A DNA stretch of 64,000 nt from Microlunatus sagamiharensis. Its GTDB lineage: Bacteria > Actinomycetota > Actinomycetes > Propionibacteriales > Propionibacteriaceae. The stretch is taken from the NCBI RefSeq assembly GCF_900105785.1, contig NZ_LT629799.1:3286001-3350000 (forward strand). The letters run 5' to 3'. A program made the translations under genes and the position numbers. This document shows positions 46,298 through 57,101 of this stretch, piece by piece; within the stretch, counting starts at the first letter, position 1, and every line of letters begins with the position of its first letter. The notes below the pieces were generated by a model. It was given only the letters and a program-made list of their open reading frames with translations. It was not told where the DNA came from and did not search any database.

Positions 46298-46861
46298 TCA
46301 GGAGAGCCCGAGGTCGGCCGACGAGACGGCCCAGCGGTAGTCCAGCCCCTCGGCGAGCACCTTCTCCCGCGCGCCGGTGTCGCGGTCGACGACGACCGCG
46401 ACGCCGACGACCTCCGCACCCTCGGCGCGCAGGGCCTCGACCGCGGTCAGGGCGGAGGAGCCGGTGGTCGAGGTGTCCTCGACCACGAGCACCCGGCGCC
46501 CCTCGACGGGCGAGCCCTCGATGCGCCGCTGGAGGCCGTGCGCCTTCTCGCTCTTGCGCACGACGAAGGCGTCGAGCACCGAGGACTCCGCGGCCGCGGC
46601 GTGCAGCATCGAGGTGGCGACCGGGTCGGCGCCGAGGGTCAGGCCGCCGACCGCGTCGAAGGACCAGTCGGAGACGAGCGCCCGCATCACGCGGCCGATG
46701 ACCGGCGAGGTCCGCCCGTCGAGCGTCACCCGACGCATGTCGACGTAGTAGTCGGCCTCCCGCCCCGAGGACAGGGTCACCCGGCCGTGCACGACCGCCA
46801 GCTCGGCGATGCGGCGGATCAGGTAGACGAGGTCGTCGGGGTTCGGTCGCGGCGCGTTCAC
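46298..46861 (-). CDS. pyrE: orotate phosphoribosyltransferase
   Basis: A 187-residue enzyme joining orotate to PRPP to make OMP in pyrimidine synthesis. The PRPP loop is VLVVEDTSTTGSS, with the family segments HGRVTLSSGREADYYVDMR and VGGLTLGADPVATSML. GTG 46861 is chosen by length and by TAGGGT 8 bases upstream; in-frame starts further up would add up to 38 Arg/Gly-rich residues. pyrE also sits shortly before clpB in M. tuberculosis. Confidence 0.95.
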   Translation of the reverse strand: MNAPRPNPDDLVYLIRRIAELAVVHGRVTLSSGREADYYVDMRRVTLDGRTSPVIGRVMRALVSDWSFDAVGGLTLGADPVATSMLHAAAAESSVLDAFVVRKSEKAHGLQRRIEGSPVEGRRVLVVEDTSTTGSSALTAVEALRAEGAEVVGVAVVVDRDTGAREKVLAEGLDYRWAVSSADLGLS

Positions 46862-46869
46862 GAGGCCCG

Positions 46870-46875
46870 ACCCTA
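46870..46875 (-). promoter_or_regulatory. -10 box of a leaderless promoter for pyrE
   Basis: TAGGGT ends 8 bases before GTG 46861. Confidence 0.45.
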
Positions 46876-46999
46876 GCGAGACCGACCCCTGGCGCCCTCT
46901 CCGGTCACTCCTCCCACCGGCCACCGCCGAGGCCCGCGCACCGGCGCCGGGGCGCCGTCGGCACGTTCCCGGCACGATGCCGGTGTCAGGACGCTGCGG

Positions 47000-48472
47000 T
47001 CAGGCCCAGGGGTCGGGGATGAGCGTGTAGCGGGTCTCGAGGTACTCCCCGATCCCCTCGCGGCCGCCCTCGCGGCCGAGACCGGACTGCTTGACGCCGC
47101 CGAAGGGCGCCGCGGCGTTGGAGACGACGCCGGTGTTGATCCCGACCATGCCCGTCTCCAGCGCGTCGACCAGGCGCATGGCCCGGGCGAGGTCCTGGGT
47201 GTACGCGTAGCCGACCAGCCCGTACTCGGTGTCGTTGGCGAGGGCGACGCCCTCCTCCTCGTCGGCGAACGTCGCCACGGCGAGGACCGGACCGAAGATC
47301 TCCTCGGCGAGGATGCGGCTGCCCGGGCGGACGCCGGCGACCACGGTGGGTTCGTAGAAGGTGCCGGGCCCGTCGACGGCGTGCCCGCCGACCACGACCT
47401 CGGCCCCGCGGCCGACCGCGTCGGACACGAGCGAGCCCGCCTTCTCGCGCGCCTTCTCGTTGATCAGCGGTCCGACCTGGACGCCCTCCTCGGTGCCGCG
47501 GCCGACCCGCATGGCCGCCACCCGCTCGCTCACCTTGGCCGTGAACTCCTCGGCCACCTCGGCGGCGACGATGAAGCGGTTGGCCGCCGTGCACGCCTCA
47601 CCGATGTTCCGGAACTTGGCGAGCATCGCCCCCTCGACGGCGAGGTCGACGTCGGCGTCGGCGAAGACCACGAACGGCGCGTTGCCGCCGAGCTCCATGG
47701 AGGTGCGGAGCACGCCCTCGGCGGACTGGGCCAGCAGCCGGCGGCCCACCGGGGTCGAGCCGGTGAAGCTGAGCTTGCGCAGCCGCGGGTCGGCGATGAC
47801 CGTGCCCGAGACGGACGCGGCGTCGGTGGTGGTGACGACGTTCAGGACGCCCGGCGGCAGGCCCGCCTCCGCCAGGACGCTGGTGAGGAGCAGGGTCGTG
47901 AGCGGCGTCAGGTCCGCCGGCTTGATCACGGCCGTGCAGCCGGCGGCCAGCGCGGGGCCGACCTTGCGGGTCGCCATGGCGAGCGGGAAGTTCCACGGGG
48001 TGATCAGGTGGCACGGCCCCACGGGGTGCCGGGACACGATCATCCGGCCCGTCCCCTCCGGGTTGGGCCCGAAGCGGCCCTCGATGCGGACGGCCTCCTC
48101 GGAGAACCACCGCAGGAACTCGTTGCCGTACGTGACCTCGCCCTTGGCCTCGGCCAGCGGCTTGCCCATCTCCAGGGTCATCAGCAGGGCGAAGTCGTCG
48201 GTCCGCGCCCGCACCGCGTCGAAGGTGCGCCGCAGGATGTCGGAGCGCTGCCGCGCCGGCGTCCGTGCCCAGGACGCCGCAGCCTCGACGGCCGCGTCCA
48301 TCGCCGCGGCGGCGTCGTCGGCGTTGCCGTCGGCCACCTCGGCCAGCGCCTCCCCCGTCGCGGGGTCGTCCACCGAGAAGGACCGGCCGGTGGCGGAGGG
48401 CCGCCACTCGCCGCCGATGAACAGGCCCGAGGGCACGTCCTCGAGCAGGGATCGTTCGGCCTGCGCCGTCAT
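47000..48472 (-). CDS. gabD: NAD(P)+-dependent aldehyde dehydrogenase, succinate-semialdehyde type
   Basis: A 490-residue aldehyde dehydrogenase. The catalytic Cys is in NIGEACTAANR, the base Glu in SMELGGNAPFVVF, and the cofactor segment TPWNFPLAMATRKVGPALAAGCTAVIKPA and FTGSTPVGRRL are intact. Overall pattern fits succinate-semialdehyde dehydrogenase (GABA or 4-hydroxybutyrate breakdown), but other short-chain aldehydes are possible; no GABA transaminase is nearby. ATG 48472 has GAGGAG upstream. Confidence 0.9.
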   Translation of the reverse strand: MTAQAERSLLEDVPSGLFIGGEWRPSATGRSFSVDDPATGEALAEVADGNADDAAAAMDAAVEAAASWARTPARQRSDILRRTFDAVRARTDDFALLMTLEMGKPLAEAKGEVTYGNEFLRWFSEEAVRIEGRFGPNPEGTGRMIVSRHPVGPCHLITPWNFPLAMATRKVGPALAAGCTAVIKPADLTPLTTLLLTSVLAEAGLPPGVLNVVTTTDAASVSGTVIADPRLRKLSFTGSTPVGRRLLAQSAEGVLRTSMELGGNAPFVVFADADVDLAVEGAMLAKFRNIGEACTAANRFIVAAEVAEEFTAKVSERVAAMRVGRGTEEGVQVGPLINEKAREKAGSLVSDAVGRGAEVVVGGHAVDGPGTFYEPTVVAGVRPGSRILAEEIFGPVLAVATFADEEEGVALANDTEYGLVGYAYTQDLARAMRLVDALETGMVGINTGVVSNAAAPFGGVKQSGLGREGGREGIGEYLETRYTLIPDPWA

Positions 48473-48559
48473 GAGACTCCTCGGGTCCACGAGCATCTTC
48501 GTCGAACGATCCCGACGATAGGACGATCTTGCCGGAACCCTCGCTCTGGGAGCCACTTT

Positions 48560-48574
48560 GATGGCACACTGCCA
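48560..48574. promoter_or_regulatory. palindrome in the gap before the Pro/Thr-rich protein gene
   Basis: ATGGCA-CAC-TGCCAT lies in an unusually AT-rich 150 bp divergent gap, 49 bp before TTG 48623. It is a candidate operator. Confidence 0.3.
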
Positions 48575-48622
48575 TTCGCGTGAATCTCATCAGAACTGGG
48601 CCGCCCCGGTCCGGAGCGTTGG

Positions 48623-50212
48623 TTGACTGATCGGATCGAAGACGTGCGGCTCGGCGACGCGGAGCGGCAGCTCTCCGCCACGGGCGGAGCCGCTGCGGGT
48701 GCCGTGCTGCGCTGGTGGTTCGTCCGGGCCACGCTGCTGGTCGGCCTGGTGGTCGTCGCGCTCGTCCTGGTCGGCCGTCCGGCCCAGGCCGACACGGTCT
48801 CGGACGACAGCACCTCGAGCGCGTCCTCCTCCTCGGATTCCTCCGGCGCGAGCAGCTCGGCGGACGACGACGACGCCTCGGCCGGCGCTTCGAGCTCGTC
48901 CTCGTCGAGCGCCGAGGAGAGCGCACCGCCCCGCAAGAGCACGACGTCCACCGTCACCAAGACCCGCTCGGGCCACACCCGGCTCGTACGCCACCGCGCG
49001 GTCGCGAAGCACACGGTCGTCAGGGCCGCCACGTCGACCAGGTCGGTGAAGACCGAGCGCGCCAAGACGGTCGAGAGCGCGAAGAAGGCCAAGAGCGCGA
49101 AGACCGTCAAGAGGGCGGAGGCGGCCGCCTCGGACACGGCGAGCACGTCGAGCACGTCGAGCACGCAGGCCGACCCCTCGACCTCCTCGACGTCCACGTC
49201 CGCCCCGGCCGAGCAGGACAGCCCGTCGAGCGACGAGGGCTCCGCGGCGCCCACCTCGGACCCGGCCACCGACCGGCCGACGCCCGGGGCGAGCGCCACG
49301 CCGAGCGGCGAGCCGACGGCGCAGCCCAGCGCGGACGCGACCCCGGAGCCGACCGCTCCCAGCGACGAGCCCACCAGCCAGCCCAGCGCCGAGCCCAGCA
49401 CGCAGCCCACCGCCGAGCCGACGGGGCAGCCGACCGTCCAGCCGACGACGCAGCCCACGGCCGAGCCGACCGCTCAGCCGGCGGAGCAGCCCACCGCTCA
49501 GCCGACGGACCAGCCCACGGCCGAGCCGACGGACCAGCCGACCGCGCAGCCGACGCAGGACCCCACAGCACCTGCCACCTCGGACCCGACGCCGACGCCC
49601 ACCCAGGACCCGACGACGCAGCCGGTCCCCGACCCGACGATCCCCGTCACCGACCCGACCGTCCCCGTGGTCACGACCCCGGTCGCCACCACCCCGGTCG
49701 AGCCCGTCGTGACGCCGGTCGTCGACGACCCGACGCTGGGGCTGCCCGGGGAGACCGCCGAGCCCGCCCCGGCGACCACCGACGACGACGCGCCGGCCTT
49801 TCCGCCGGTCCCGCTCCTGCCGCTGCAGCTCGGCAGCGCCGCCGTCGCGGGTGACCCGACGGCGGTGCAGAGCGGGTGGGACGCGTCGGACGGGCGTGCA
49901 CGCGCCGGCGACGACACCACGAGCTCACCGACCAGCGAACCGGCGGTCGCCGATCCCCAGGCTGAACCACGCGTCCTCGACACGGTGTCCGCCCCGACCG
50001 GGGCGTCCCCGACCGGACCCATGCACAGCTCCAACGCCGCCGCCGGCGCGTCGGGCTCCGTGACCTCCGGAGGCGCGAGCGCCTCCGTCCTCGGGCTCCT
50101 CGAGTCCATCTTCGGCCTCGGTGCCGACCGCGGCGGCGACCTCGGGTCGCTCGCCAACGCGCAGGACTACGCCTGGCGGCTGTGCCGCCAGCCCGGCTTC
50201 GCGCCCGACTGA
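48623..50212 (+). CDS. Ser/Pro/Thr-rich repetitive exported protein
   Basis: A 529-residue low-complexity protein. Residues 30-56 hold a membrane or signal segment (WWFVRATLLVGLVVVALVLVGRPAQA). It is followed by acidic Ser runs, a basic KTVES-AKKAKSAKT segment (about 135-160), then from about 230 to 330 a chain of QPTAEPT and QPTDQPT-type repeats, later giving way to DPTxPVTDP. The end (SIFGLGADRGGD...YAWRLCRQPGFAPD) is not repetitive. No LPXTG sorting signal is seen. It is likely a wall-spanning or glycosylated surface protein. The TTG start follows CCGGAGCG. Repeats may vary in number between strains. Confidence 0.8.
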   Translation: MTDRIEDVRLGDAERQLSATGGAAAGAVLRWWFVRATLLVGLVVVALVLVGRPAQADTVSDDSTSSASSSSDSSGASSSADDDDASAGASSSSSSSAEESAPPRKSTTSTVTKTRSGHTRLVRHRAVAKHTVVRAATSTRSVKTERAKTVESAKKAKSAKTVKRAEAAASDTASTSSTSSTQADPSTSSTSTSAPAEQDSPSSDEGSAAPTSDPATDRPTPGASATPSGEPTAQPSADATPEPTAPSDEPTSQPSAEPSTQPTAEPTGQPTVQPTTQPTAEPTAQPAEQPTAQPTDQPTAEPTDQPTAQPTQDPTAPATSDPTPTPTQDPTTQPVPDPTIPVTDPTVPVVTTPVATTPVEPVVTPVVDDPTLGLPGETAEPAPATTDDDAPAFPPVPLLPLQLGSAAVAGDPTAVQSGWDASDGRARAGDDTTSSPTSEPAVADPQAEPRVLDTVSAPTGASPTGPMHSSNAAAGASGSVTSGGASASVLGLLESIFGLGADRGGDLGSLANAQDYAWRLCRQPGFAPD

Positions 50213-50256
50213 CCTCTCTCTTCCACCGGTGCTGCCCGGCCTCCTGGCCCGGTAGC

Positions 50257-50275
50257 GACGCGGCCTAGCCGCGTC
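50257..50275. other. GC hairpin between the repeat protein and a 52-residue gene
   Basis: GACGCGGC-CTA-GCCGCGTC, an 8 bp perfect stem 45 bp past the repeat-protein stop and 66 bp before ATG 50341. It is a terminator or a leader element. Confidence 0.45.
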
Positions 50276-50340
50276 ACCCGGACGTCCCGCCCTCTCTGCG
50301 CGGTCGACGACCGGTCCCACCGCTTCGGGAGAGACCCCTG

Positions 50341-50499
50341 ATGAACGCACGACTCCTCCGGGTCGCCGTCTCGGCGGCCGTCCTGGCCCTCGTCGCCGTC
50401 CTGCTCGTGACGACCGCCGACCTGGTCCACCTGCTGCACGCCTCGCTGCTGCTCGCCCTCGGCGTCGGCGCGCTCCTCCGCCGCCCGCGCTCGGGCTGA
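50341..50499 (+). CDS. 52-residue hydrophobic membrane protein
   Basis: A very short gene: a basic N terminus, then two hydrophobic stretches (VAVSAAVLALVAVLLVTTADLV and LLHASLLLALGVGALL) and a basic end RRPRSG. ATG 50341 is preceded by GGGAGAG at 9 bases. Topology suggests a two-helix hairpin with both ends inside. It follows the Pro/Thr-rich protein gene in the same direction, so the two may work together. No family is recognised. Confidence 0.6.
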   Translation: MNARLLRVAVSAAVLALVAVLLVTTADLVHLLHASLLLALGVGALLRRPRSG

Positions 50500-50516
50500 C
50501 CCCCGGTCCCCGGGAC

Positions 50517-50786
50517 CAGCCGAGCGCGGGGTGGCTGGCTCCCGGACGTCGTCCGACCGACCAGCTGAGCGCGGGGCCGCTGGTCGCACCGGACACCACC
50601 CCTGGCGGGACCAGCCACCACACCCGGTGGCTGGTCCCCCACCAAGCCCGTCCGACCGACCAGCTGAGCGCGGGGCCGCTGGTCGCACCGGACACCACCC
50701 CTGGCGGGACCAGCCACCACACCCGGTGGCTGGTCCCCCACGAGACCTCGTCGGGGTCGACCAGCTGAGCGCGGGGCCGCTGGTCG
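50517..50786. repeat. tandem array of palindromic units (about 99 bp period)
   Basis: This fills most of a 366 bp gene-free gap. CCAGCTGAGCGCGGGGCCGC recurs at 50561, 50660 and 50761, with a worn copy at 50517. Between them a perfect 13 bp stem (GGGACCAGCCACC with its complement, ACACCC loop) occurs twice: 50607-50638 and 50706-50737. A 99-base period keeps several frames open by chance, but I see no credible gene. Function is unknown; repeat expansion and strong RNA or DNA hairpins are evident. Confidence 0.85.
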
Positions 50787-50853
50787 CCCGACGGGCAGGT
50801 CCAGGAGGACCGGCCGCAGCGGGACGGCCGGTCCTCCTCGGCGTCCCGGCGGC

Positions 50854-50859
50854 TAGGGT
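50854..50859 (+). promoter_or_regulatory. -10 box of a leaderless promoter for the aminotransferase
   Basis: TAGGGT ends 6 bases before ATG 50866. Confidence 0.5.
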
Positions 50860-50865
50860 CGGTCC

Positions 50866-52029
50866 ATGGCCTCGCCGTGGAGAGCGCAGCGGCTCACCTC
50901 GTCCACCACCACGATCTTCGCCGAGATGTCGGCGCTCGCCGTGGCGACCGGTTCGGTCAACCTGGGCCAGGGCTTCCCCGACAGCGACGGACCGGGCTTC
51001 ATGCTCGAGGCCGCACGCCAGGCGATCACCGACGGCGTGAACCAGTACCCGCCCGGTCGCGGCATCGCCCCGCTCCGGCAGGCGGTCGCGGCGCACACCC
51101 TCCGCCACCACGGACTCGACTACGACCCCGACACCGAGGTCCTGATCACGACGGGCGCGACCGAGGCGCTGGCGGCCACCATCCAGGCGTACGTCGACCC
51201 GGGCGACGAGGTCGTCGCCCTCGAGCCCTTCTACGACTCGTACGCGGCCTCGATCGACCTGGCCGGCGGGGTGCGCGTCGGGGTCGGTCTCTTCGGGCCG
51301 GACTTCCGCCTCGACCACGCCGAGCTCGCCGCCGCCTTCACACCGCGGACCAAGCTGGTGCTCGTCAACTCCCCGCACAACCCCACGGGGGTCGTGCTCG
51401 GCGACGAGGACCTCGCCGCCATCGCCCGCCTGGCCGTGGAGCACGACGTGCTCGTGGTCACCGACGAGGTCTACGAGCACCTGGTCTTCGAGGGCTCCGT
51501 GCACCGCTCGCTGGCGTCCTACCCCGGCATGCGCGAGCGCACGATCCGCATCTCCTCCTCGGGCAAGACCTTCTCCGCGACCGGGTGGAAGATCGGCTGG
51601 GCGATGGGCCCCGCCGCGCTGATCGACGAGGTCACCGCGGTGAAGCAGTTCCTCACCTACGTCTCGGGCGCCCCGTTCCAGCCCGCCGTCGCCCGGGCGC
51701 TGGACGAGGGCGACGCGTGGATCGCGGACTCCGTGCGGGACCTGCAGGGCCGGCGCGACCAGCTCGCGGAGGGCCTGGCCTCCGTCGGGCTCGAGCCCGC
51801 GGTGCCGCAGGGCACCTACTTCATGACCACCGACGTCCGGCCGCTCGGCTACGACGACGGGGTCGCCTTCTGCCGCGAGCTCCCGCACCGGGCCGGCGTC
51901 GTGGCCATCCCGCACCAGGTCTTCTACGACCGCGCCGAGGCCGGCCGGCCCTACGTGCGGTGGGCCTTCTGCAAGCGGGCCGAGGTCATCGACGAGGCGG
52001 TCCGGCGACTCGGCGCGCTCAGCCGCTGA
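50866..52029 (+). CDS. pyridoxal-phosphate aminotransferase, class I/II
   Basis: A 387-residue fold-type I enzyme. The PLP lysine is in RISSSGKTFSATGWKIGW near residue 232; NSPHNPTGVV, VTDEVYEHLVFEG and the final Arg in YVRWAFCK are in place. It matches the branch holding methionine/kynurenine aminotransferases and the actinobacterial N-succinyldiaminopimelate aminotransferase DapC; sequence alone does not decide. Its end overlaps the convergent membrane protein gene by 11 bp. Confidence 0.93.
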   Translation: MASPWRAQRLTSSTTTIFAEMSALAVATGSVNLGQGFPDSDGPGFMLEAARQAITDGVNQYPPGRGIAPLRQAVAAHTLRHHGLDYDPDTEVLITTGATEALAATIQAYVDPGDEVVALEPFYDSYAASIDLAGGVRVGVGLFGPDFRLDHAELAAAFTPRTKLVLVNSPHNPTGVVLGDEDLAAIARLAVEHDVLVVTDEVYEHLVFEGSVHRSLASYPGMRERTIRISSSGKTFSATGWKIGWAMGPAALIDEVTAVKQFLTYVSGAPFQPAVARALDEGDAWIADSVRDLQGRRDQLAEGLASVGLEPAVPQGTYFMTTDVRPLGYDDGVAFCRELPHRAGVVAIPHQVFYDRAEAGRPYVRWAFCKRAEVIDEAVRRLGALSR

Positions 52030-52726
52030 GCGTGAAGCCCTCCGGCGCGCGGCGCGGCCGCCCGGCGTACCAGCGCCCGACCGAGGGCACCCAGAGCACG
52101 GCGACGGCGACGACCACGTAGACCGCGACGACGAACCACATCAGCAGCGACTCGCGCAGCCACCAGGCGGCCCAGGCCAGCGCCGCGGCACCGGCGACGG
52201 TGTGCGCGACCCGCGCCCAGGGGCGGCGGGCGAGCAGGCAGAAGCCGGTCACCGTCGACGCCAGCGGGAAGCCGTAGAGCGGGACCCACAGCCCGTCGCC
52301 CATCCGCAGCACGGCCTCGTCGAGCAGGTGGAAGACGACGCCGTCGTCACCGCTCGGGCCCAGCGCCCGGGTGCCGGCCGCGGCGACCAGGAGGAACAGG
52401 CTGAGACCGCACACCCACAGCAGGGACGCCGTGACCGCGAGGGTCGCCGAGAGGCCGATGGTCGCCGGGCGCTGGTCCTGCTCCCCGGGCTGGAGCGGCG
52501 GACGCGGCGCCGACGCGCCCGGCGGCGGGAGCCTCCGGAGCAGCTCGTCGCTGACGGGCGCTCCCGTCCACGGCGGCGCTGCCGTCCAGCCGGGTACGGG
52601 CAGCGACGGCAGCGGCGCCGGGCGCGGCGGGCCGGCCTGCCAGGGCCCGTCGTAGGAGACCGGGTCCGCGGGTGGCGGGACCGGGGAGGCTCCCCGCGCC
52701 CACGGGGAGGTCTCGCCGGTCGTCAC
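52019..52726 (-). CDS. membrane protein with Pro-rich N terminus
   Basis: A 235-residue protein. Residues 1-85 are Pro/Gly-rich and probably cytosolic. Four membrane helices follow (for example LAVTASLLWVCGLSLFLLVAAA and LLMWFVVAVYVVVAVAVLWVP). No known domain is recognised. GTG 52726 has TAGGCT 6 bases upstream. Confidence 0.75.
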   Translation of the reverse strand: MTTGETSPWARGASPVPPPADPVSYDGPWQAGPPRPAPLPSLPVPGWTAAPPWTGAPVSDELLRRLPPPGASAPRPPLQPGEQDQRPATIGLSATLAVTASLLWVCGLSLFLLVAAAGTRALGPSGDDGVVFHLLDEAVLRMGDGLWVPLYGFPLASTVTGFCLLARRPWARVAHTVAGAAALAWAAWWLRESLLMWFVVAVYVVVAVAVLWVPSVGRWYAGRPRRAPEGFTLSG

Positions 52727-52732
52727 CCGACC

Positions 52733-52738
52733 AGCCTA
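52733..52738 (-). promoter_or_regulatory. -10 box of a leaderless promoter for the Pro-rich membrane protein
   Basis: TAGGCT ends 6 bases before GTG 52726. Confidence 0.5.
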
Positions 52739-52765
52739 GGGCGCGCACCGACCTCGCGGGCGTCC

Positions 52766-53617
52766 TCAGCCGAGCCCGAAGAGCTCCGTCGGGGGCGGCG
52801 GCGAGGCTTCCGCGTCGTCGTCGGTGAAGGGACGGGCGTTGCCCACGAGCTGGTCGAGCCGGGCCCCGTGCACGACCCGGTAGGGGAAGGGCGGCCGGCC
52901 GGCCCGGTCCGCGAGCCCGGCCCACGCGTCCGCGTCGAGCGGGCGGTCGCTGGCCACGAGCACCAGGTTGCCGAAGCGTCGCCCCTTGAGCGTGCTCGGC
53001 TCCGTGCACAGCCCCACCGACCCGAGCTCGGCCCGGAGCCCGGCGAGGACCCGCCGGGTGAAGCGGAGGGTCCCGCTGTCGGTGACGTTCATGGCGAGGA
53101 CGCCGTCGGGGCGCAGCACCCGGTGCAGCTCGGCGAGGGCGCCCTGGGTCGTCAGCTCCGGCGGCACCCGTGCTCCGGCGAAGGCGTCGAGCACGACCAG
53201 GTCGGCGATCCCGTCGCGCAGCTCGGGCAGGCCGCTGCGCCCGTCGACCGCGCGGACCTTGATCCCGCTGGACCTCGGCAGCGGCAGCCGGGAGCGGACG
53301 AACTCGGTCAGCTCGGCGTCGGGCTCCAGCACGGTCTGCGTGGACCCGGGCCGCGTCGCCGCGAGGTAGCGCGGCAGCGTCAGGCCCGCCCCGCCGATGT
53401 GGACCGCCCGGAGGGTGACGCCGGGCGCGTAGAGCGACTCCACCAGGTCGGCCACGCGCTGCACGTAGTCGAACTCGAGGTGCCGCGGGTCGTCGAGGTC
53501 GACGTACGACTGGTCCGTGCGCCCGACCCGCAGGAGGTAGGCCGAGCGCCGCCCGACGTCGGGGACCAGCACCACCGGCGACTCCCCGCCGCGCAGGACC
53601 AGCTCCTCGCTCCTCAC
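52766..53617 (-). CDS. spermidine synthase-like SAM-dependent enzyme
   Basis: A 283-residue protein with the spermidine-synthase/methyltransferase Rossmann fold: DQSYVDLDDPRHLEFDYVQRVADLV, the nucleotide motif AVHIGGAGLTLPRYL, VLEPDAELTEF, and IADLVVLDAFAG. The DAF segment replaces the catalytic DSS/DxTDP of true spermidine synthases, so polyamine activity is doubtful and a methyltransferase role is possible. GTG 53617 has AAGGGGG upstream. Confidence 0.85.
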   Translation of the reverse strand: MRSEELVLRGGESPVVLVPDVGRRSAYLLRVGRTDQSYVDLDDPRHLEFDYVQRVADLVESLYAPGVTLRAVHIGGAGLTLPRYLAATRPGSTQTVLEPDAELTEFVRSRLPLPRSSGIKVRAVDGRSGLPELRDGIADLVVLDAFAGARVPPELTTQGALAELHRVLRPDGVLAMNVTDSGTLRFTRRVLAGLRAELGSVGLCTEPSTLKGRRFGNLVLVASDRPLDADAWAGLADRAGRPPFPYRVVHGARLDQLVGNARPFTDDDAEASPPPPTELFGLG

Positions 53618-53790
53618 CCGTCCCCCTTACCCGGACCTCGTGCAGGACACGGCCCGGACGCAGGATAGGTGCGGCGCGCAGGGCGGCGGTGGACGGACCG
53701 GCGCCGGGCGCCAGGGCTGGTGGTGACGGCCGACCGCGAGCTCCGCAGGGTGCCGGTCGGGCCGGGCGGGCCGTGCGGTGGGATGGAGCC

Positions 53791-54177
53791 GTGACCGGCG
53801 ACGAACCCTGCCCCTGCGCCAGCAGGCTCGCGTACGCGGCCTGCTGCGAACCGCTCCACGACGGCCGGGACGCGGCCCCGACCGCCGAGCGGCTGATGCG
53901 GTCGCGCTTCGCCGCGTACGCGACCGGGCGGGAGGACTACGTCTTCCGGACCTGGCACCCGCGGACCCGCCCGGCCGACGTGGAGCCGGCGCCGGGGCTG
54001 GTCTGGACGGGTCTGACCGTGGTCGAGGTCCAGGCCGGGACCGCTGACGACACCGAGGGCACGGTCGAGTTCAAGGCCGCGTACGAGGCGGCCGACGGGC
54101 CGGGCGTGATGCACGAGCGCAGCCGGTTCGTCCGACGCGGGTCGCGCTGGGTCTACCTCGACGGCGACGCCCTCTGA
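53791..54177 (+). CDS. YchJ family protein with SEC-C-type zinc motif
   Basis: A 128-residue protein. The N-terminal CPCASRLAYAACCEPLHDG is a SEC-C-like zinc motif, and the rest (AERLMRSRFAAYATGREDYVFRTWHP ... VEFKAAYE ... HERSRFVRRGSRWVYLDGD) is the NTF2-like YchJ domain. Function is not established. GTG 53791 is set by GGATGGAG upstream and the start of the family domain. Confidence 0.9.
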   Translation: MTGDEPCPCASRLAYAACCEPLHDGRDAAPTAERLMRSRFAAYATGREDYVFRTWHPRTRPADVEPAPGLVWTGLTVVEVQAGTADDTEGTVEFKAAYEAADGPGVMHERSRFVRRGSRWVYLDGDAL

Positions 54178-54198
54178 GCCGAGCCCGCTCGGCGGAGA

Positions 54199-54300
54199 CG
54201 CTCCCTGAGCTTGTCGAAGGGCCCCGGAGGGGTCGGCGTCTCCACGCTCGTGTGCAGAGGAGCCGACCTCTTCGAGGCCCTTCGACAAGCTCAGGGAGCG
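54199..54300. repeat. paired REP-like elements, copies 3 and 4, forming a 25 bp perfect inverted repeat
   Basis: 54199-54223 and 54276-54300 are exact reverse complements with the core CCTGAGCTTGTCGAAGGGC. A smaller inner stem (GGTCGGC with GCCGACC) lies in the 52 bp between. The unit fills the gap between the convergent YchJ-like and clpB genes and likely stops transcription from both sides. Confidence 0.85.
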
Positions 54301-54307
54301 TTCTCCC

Positions 54308-56905
<2,598 letters not shown>

Positions 56906-56926
56906 GGGTGGAGCGGTTACCTCCGG

Positions 56927-57002
56927 GTTGAGTGGCCTCTGCTCAACTATGCGCCGCGCACGAGTCCGTACGCAACTGAGAGTTGAGCGACGTAGACTCA
57001 AC
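56927..57002 (-). promoter_or_regulatory. clpB promoter with two HspR-type (HAIR) operators
   Basis: Two HAIR-like repeats: 56927-56947 (GTTGAGT-N7-GCTCAAC) and 56982-57002 (GTTGAGC-N7-ACTCAAC), 55 bp apart. Between them on the minus strand lie -35 TTGCGT (56970-56975) and -10 CATAGT (56946-56951) with an 18-base spacer. The first operator abuts the -10 box. The known HAIR consensus is CTTGAGT-N7-ACTCAAG. Confidence 0.8.
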
Positions 57003-57101
57003 CCTGGTTCGACGGGTGCTATTCCTGGTTCCGCCCTGGCCGTCTTCAGGTTCCGGCGCTTCAACTACCCTGGTCTGGTCAGCCTGACCAAGGAGGAGCC
57101 G

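Noticed and set aside
50213-50340. Structured leader considered as a riboswitch before the 52-residue gene
   Set aside because: I see one strong hairpin but no conserved core of any riboswitch class I know; reported only as a hairpin.
50517-50786. Tandem repeats considered as a CRISPR array or as a coding repeat
   Set aside because: The period is 99 bp with nested palindromes and no variable spacers or cas genes. Open frames across it exist because 99 is a multiple of three; none has a credible start or product.
52766-53617. Calling this gene a true spermidine synthase (speE)
   Set aside because: The catalytic Asp-Ser/Thr loop is replaced by DAFAG, so only the fold is supported.
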